Of a stretch of DNA of 64,000 nt, positions 60,773 to 64,000 are shown piece by piece. The translations under genes and the position numbers were made by a program. This DNA comes from Kistimonas scapharcae (GTDB lineage Bacteria; Pseudomonadota; Gammaproteobacteria; Pseudomonadales; Endozoicomonadaceae): the NCBI RefSeq assembly GCF_039540975.1, contig NZ_BAABFL010000135.1, positions 1 to 64,000 of the forward strand, in the 5' to 3' direction. Each line of letters begins with the position of its first letter. The stretch's first letter is position 1. The notes below the pieces were generated by a model that searched no databases, was not told the origin of the DNA, and worked only from the letters and a program-made list of their open reading frames with translations.

Positions 60773-61159
60773 TCAGCGCCCGTTAATCGCCCTGTCAAGC
60801 CCTTTGAATTTCATATTGAGAAAGGTAAAGCTGGTCTGGAAATCCAGCGTATTACGGGCAAAAGCTGCCTGCTCAATCCCGAGTTCGACCGTATTGTCAT
60901 CCGTTGTCTGCTGGTAGGGGATGCGATACATCATCCTGCCCTCTGCCGACTGAGAGGATAGCCCCATATGACGGGTATCCGGTGAAGACAGCGCAACCGC
61001 GTTTTCCAGCGTATGGTCAAAGGCAAAAACCACATCCCTGGCCTTGAACCCTGGCGTATCCACATTCGCCAGGTTACTTGCCAGAACCGTGCTGCGCTGG
61101 GCTCTGAATTGCAAAGCACTGGGATGAATACCAAGCCCTTTTTCAAAACTGATTCCCAT
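60773..61159 (-). CDS. flgB: Proximal rod protein FlgB
   Basis: 128 residues. FEKGLGIHPSALQFRAQRSTVLASNLANVDTPGFKARDVVF and the end VELGIEQAAFARNTLDFQTSFTFLNMKFKGL match FlgB (138 in E. coli). It starts the minus-strand operon flgBCDEFGHIJKL; its upstream region carries a sigma-54 promoter that should be read by LafK with RNA polymerase holding RpoN. Confidence 0.96.
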   Translation of the reverse strand: MGISFEKGLGIHPSALQFRAQRSTVLASNLANVDTPGFKARDVVFAFDHTLENAVALSSPDTRHMGLSSQSAEGRMMYRIPYQQTTDDNTVELGIEQAAFARNTLDFQTSFTFLNMKFKGLDRAINGR

Positions 61160-61207
61160 GAAGACGTGTCCTGTCTTTTATTGTTATGGCATCAAGTATT
61201 TAATGGT

Positions 61208-61225
61208 TTGCCAGAAGCGTGCCAA
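61208..61225 (-). promoter_or_regulatory. Sigma-54 promoter of the flgB operon
   Basis: Minus strand reads TTGGCACG-CTTC-TGGCAA, against consensus TTGGCACG-N4-TTGCA: all eight bases of the -24 block match, GG and GC are 10 bases apart, one base of the -12 block differs. Expected transcription start near 61198, giving a leader of about 40 bases before flgB. Confidence 0.75.
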
Positions 61226-61438
61226 CTCGGCAACCAAGCGTAGAATTAACGTTGCCAACATTCACAACGCCCCACCAAGTCCGAGATAAGGCCTTCCCGT
61301 TCTTTCAGGAACGAACTTGCAGATACCACGCTGTCAGATATCTTGAAAAGATGGGCCGGATTTTCCGGAATGTATTTTCCGCCTGATCCGGTAAAGCGGA
61401 ATCGCCTTTCCGGTCAGTGCCGGCACGAGGGACAGTGT

Positions 61439-62173
61439 ATGAGAACATCGGTTAAGGCTTTGCCATTCATGACCGCCCTTATCCTGATGGCTCCCTTCGT
61501 ACTCCACGCAGAAGAGGATGGCTCTGACACAGATGCGGCCTCGCAGATCGTTGATGCTGCAACAACCGCCCTCATGGAGAAAACAGCCGCCTACATTCGT
61601 GACCCCGTCACCAGTCTCCAGCAGGTCACCGTCACGCCGCCTAACGTGGAAACGCTGGGTACCTGCCTGCATACTCCTGACATTATTATTCCCGGCCAGA
61701 ATCGCCTGCTGGTTGGCAATATCACGGTCAAAGCCGTATGTCGGGAACCCCGCTGGTCCATCCATGCCAAGGCCAATATCCGCATAGAACTGCCGGTGGT
61801 GAAAAGCGCCCGTACCATTGACCGCGACCAGACCATTCGGGCTGATGACCTGACCATTCAGCCAGTCAGTCTCAACCAGATACGCGGCCGCTATTTTGCC
61901 CAGAAACAGGAACTCACCGGGCAGATGGCCAGCCGGCGCATCACACCGGCACAGATCGTGAGGCCTGATATGGTAGAACCGCCCAGGGTCATCCGGAAAA
62001 ATGATGATGTCGTAATAGAAGCCCGTATCAACGGTGTGACCGTTTCCATGAAGGGCATGGCCCTTGAAGGCGGTGCAATCGATGAAACCATTCAGGTGAG
62101 AAACAGCTCTTCCGGCAAGGTGATCAACGCAAGAGTCATCGCTTCAGGGAAAGTCAACACGGTCATTCCCTGA
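61439..62173 (+). CDS. flgA: P-ring assembly chaperone FlgA
   Basis: 244 residues from ATG 61439, chosen because GAGGGA lies just upstream and a signal peptide (KALPFMTALILMAPFVLHA) then begins at once; the longer frame to 61343 adds a 32-residue polar leader. The SAF-type C-terminal half has RTIDRDQTIRADDLTI, FAQKQELTGQMASRRITPAQIVRPDMVEPP and KNDDVVIEARINGVTVSMKG, all FlgA signatures. It helps FlgI assemble in the periplasm. Divergent from flgB, convergent to motB with no gap. Confidence 0.93.
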   Translation: MRTSVKALPFMTALILMAPFVLHAEEDGSDTDAASQIVDAATTALMEKTAAYIRDPVTSLQQVTVTPPNVETLGTCLHTPDIIIPGQNRLLVGNITVKAVCREPRWSIHAKANIRIELPVVKSARTIDRDQTIRADDLTIQPVSLNQIRGRYFAQKQELTGQMASRRITPAQIVRPDMVEPPRVIRKNDDVVIEARINGVTVSMKGMALEGGAIDETIQVRNSSSGKVINARVIASGKVNTVIP

Positions 62174-63157
62174 TTATTCTTCTGCGGTTTCCTCAGTGAC
62201 AGGGGGAGGCTGCAGTTCTGGAGGCAAACTGTTCGCATCAATCCCATCCTTGACCTGCTCCATCGCCTCTTCTGATATGGGTGATTCTTTTTCCTCGCCA
62301 TCCTTGTCAATCGGCGAGAACAGCCTGCCCAGTTTTTTTTCCGTCTCAGGGTTCAGCAACAGCAGCTCAATTCGACGGTTGGCTCCAGACTCGGGGTTAC
62401 CGGGGTGGATTGGCCTGTGATCCGACATGGCCGACACCATCATGAACCGCTCATCAGGAATACCGCCATAGGCCAGTGTTCGCTGAGCCACCTGCGCCCG
62501 GGCGCCAGACAGTTTCCAGTTACTGTGGAAATGGTTTTCGGAAAAAGACGCGGCATCCGTATGGCCACTCACCAGAATCTTGTTCTCCGTCTTGCCTAAT
62601 ACCTGCGCCATCATCAGCAGGAGGTCTTCATAGTACGGTGTCAGCCGACTGCTACCCCGACGAAACATATGCTTATCATCAAAATCGAGGATAACCAGCC
62701 GTAATCCTTCCGGCAGCACTTCCATATAGACAGGATCATCCTGCTGATACTGGGTTTTTTCACTGCCGAGCAGCATCCGGAGATCACCCATGATGTCATC
62801 AAAACTCAGTTTTTCTCCCTTGGGGGTTGGCTGGCTGTCACCAATCACATCGGGACCGGCTCTACCCTGCATACTGGGTCCCTTGCTGGAAATTTCCTTC
62901 ACCGTGCTGGGAGAACCTGTGAGTTTGATCGGATGTGGGGACCCTGAATGCCGAAATGCACCGGGATCTTTGAAATAAGCAGTGATATTCTCAAGCTGTT
63001 CCTCGTCGGTCACACTAAGCAACCAGAGCACCATGAACAGGGCCATCATCGCCAGAGCCAGGTCTGCCATCGCCACCTTCCAGGAACCACCATGACCGCC
63101 ACCACCACCATTGATGACCTTCTTGACGATGACAACCTTTCCCTTGGACGATGACAC
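62174..63157 (-). CDS. motB: Flagellar stator protein MotB (LafU type)
   Basis: 327 residues. One membrane span (about 28-48) carries the ion-binding Asp32 in WKVAMADLALAMMALFMVLWLL, the same numbering as E. coli MotB. A plug/linker follows, then an OmpA-like peptidoglycan-binding domain (about 150-270) with VSGHTDAASFSENHFHSNWKLSGARAQVAQRTL and NRRIELLLL. A Glu/Pro-rich tail of about 55 residues closes it. Probably proton-driven by resemblance to E. coli-type MotB rather than PomB (inference). The stop lies directly against the convergent flgA stop, and the motA stop lies 19 bases upstream of the ATG. Confidence 0.93.
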   Translation of the reverse strand: MSSSKGKVVIVKKVINGGGGGHGGSWKVAMADLALAMMALFMVLWLLSVTDEEQLENITAYFKDPGAFRHSGSPHPIKLTGSPSTVKEISSKGPSMQGRAGPDVIGDSQPTPKGEKLSFDDIMGDLRMLLGSEKTQYQQDDPVYMEVLPEGLRLVILDFDDKHMFRRGSSRLTPYYEDLLLMMAQVLGKTENKILVSGHTDAASFSENHFHSNWKLSGARAQVAQRTLAYGGIPDERFMMVSAMSDHRPIHPGNPESGANRRIELLLLNPETEKKLGRLFSPIDKDGEEKESPISEEAMEQVKDGIDANSLPPELQPPPVTEETAEE

Positions 63158-63176
63158 GGCAGCAGTTCCCTTTTAA

Positions 63177-64000
63177 TCAGCCTTCGTTAACCACTTTTTC
63201 CATCTCAAAGAACGTGGGCTTGATATCATGGAACAATGTGCCTCGACCGGCATCCACTGCAAGTACCGGCGGCATACCATTGCGGTAACTGCTCAGGCAG
63301 ACCTTGATACATTCAAGTGCCTTGATTTCATAGCTGACGGAATACCCAATTGCCTTTGAGATCGGGCCAACAAACCCATAACCGAACAGTACCCCCATGA
63401 AGGTTCCCACCAGTGCCGCCGCGATGTGGTTACCGATTTCCTGAGCCGGACCATCCAGTGAACCCATGGTGATAACGATCCCCAGTACCGCCGCCACAAT
63501 GCCGAAACCCGGCAGGGCTTCAGCCACTTCGTGCAAGGCATGCCCGGGGTGCTCGGCTTCCTCGGCAAAGGTTTTGACCCCCTCATCCATCAGGGCATCA
63601 AAATCATGGGGCTCCAGGTTATCAGCGAGCGAAAGACGCACATAGTCACAGATAAAATGAACGAGGACATGCTTGCTCTGAATGGTCGGAAACTTGGCAA
63701 ACAGGGCACTCTTTTCCGGATCTTCGATATGTTCTTCCAGAGCCTTTTTTCCACCCGGCTTACGGGCGGTTTTAAAGAGATCATGCATGAGGTGGAGCAG
63801 GTTCATGAACAGTTCAGCGTTATACCCTGAGCCGGTGAACACGTACTTGGAATGACGGCCGGTGTCCTTGACCACATGCATGGGGTTAGCAAGCACAAAA
63901 GCGCCGAATGCCGCCCCTCCGATGATCAGCACCTCAAACGGTTGAAACAGTGCCATCAATTTACCGTGGGACAGCACATAACCGACCCCGACCGACAAGA
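63177..64000 (-). CDS. motA: Flagellar stator protein MotA (LafT type), 5' end beyond window
   Basis: At least 273 codons read on the minus strand; the frame is open to the window edge, and about 12 N-terminal residues are missing compared with E. coli MotA (295), whose start aligns before GYVLSHG. Four spans; the cytoplasmic loop has ALMDEGVKTFAEEAEHPGHAL, and the third and fourth spans carry LPGFGIVAAVLGIVITMGSLDGP and LVGTFMGVLFGYGFVGPIS, the proton-channel Pro and Gly motifs. LECIKVCLSSYRNGMPPVLAVDAGRGTL follows. It forms the 5:2 MotA-MotB stator. Partial only because of the window end. Confidence 0.93.
   Translation of the reverse strand, partial: LSVGVGYVLSHGKLMALFQPFEVLIIGGAAFGAFVLANPMHVVKDTGRHSKYVFTGSGYNAELFMNLLHLMHDLFKTARKPGGKKALEEHIEDPEKSALFAKFPTIQSKHVLVHFICDYVRLSLADNLEPHDFDALMDEGVKTFAEEAEHPGHALHEVAEALPGFGIVAAVLGIVITMGSLDGPAQEIGNHIAAALVGTFMGVLFGYGFVGPISKAIGYSVSYEIKALECIKVCLSSYRNGMPPVLAVDAGRGTLFHDIKPTFFEMEKVVNEG

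Noticed and set aside
61306..61322. Sigma-54-like CAGGAACGAACTTGCAG upstream of flgA
   Set aside because: GG and GC are 9 rather than 10 bases apart, which sigma-54 polymerase does not tolerate well.

Overview
The window looks like a chromosomal segment of a free-living or host-associated marine gammaproteobacterium. Housekeeping proteins (PykA, RluA, AbgA-like, FliI, FlgG) read close to enterobacterial and pseudomonad ones. The flagellar block is laid out like the lateral (Laf) systems of Vibrio and Aeromonas. The giant LEPR-XLL adhesin and a few eukaryote-like proteins (an 8-repeat WD40 protein and two membrane proteins with U-box-like ends) suggest an animal-associated lineage such as the Endozoicomonadaceae; that placement is an inference. 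I see no rRNA, tRNA, CRISPR array, insertion sequence or phage gene.

Layout. (1) 73-12213, minus strand: a 2963-residue LEPR-XLL surface protein with cadherin-like, PA14 and VCBS-like domains, then a TolC-family outer-membrane lipoprotein, then a 498-residue paralogue of the giant protein that stops inside a domain. (2) 12384-16457: a DUF938 methyltransferase and two unrecognised proteins sharing one architecture (two central membrane segments, helical stalk, U-box-like C-terminus). (3) 16678-21657: a GAF-GGDEF diguanylate cyclase, a PdxH-like oxidase, a DSD1-family PLP enzyme and an AbgA-like amidohydrolase. (4) 21861-27297: tonB, an OprC/NosA-type copper receptor, a RegB/RegA (PrrBA, ActSR) redox two-component pair, and rluA. 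(5) 27401-35002: an AT-rich WD40 gene, brnQ, an AGMO-like membrane hydroxylase, a saccharopine-dehydrogenase-like reductase, a secreted unknown and an SDR. (6) 35243-41931: pfkA, pykA, gap and eno on the minus strand with a divergent GntR/UTRA regulator. (7) 42154-64000: motY, lafK and fliEFGHIJ on plus; flgNM and flgBCDEFGHIJKL on minus; flgA on plus; motB and motA on minus, the last running off the right edge.

How the parts work together. The copper receptor, its energiser TonB and the RegBA pair look like one regulatory unit. A near-identical 30-bp element, whose core TGCGACA-N3-TGTCGCA fits the GCGnC...GnCGC half-sites known for RegA/PrrA, lies before both tonB and the receptor, and the RegA-type regulator is encoded directly downstream. 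In the glycolytic block the heptamer TGGTATT/AATACCA recurs in the regions before gap and eno and, truncated, before the GntR gene, making that protein the obvious candidate repressor. The flagellar block encodes rod, hook, rings, MS-ring and switch, export ATPase, stator and T-ring parts, with a strong sigma-54 promoter before flgB that fits control by LafK; flagellin, cap and most export-gate genes are not in the window.
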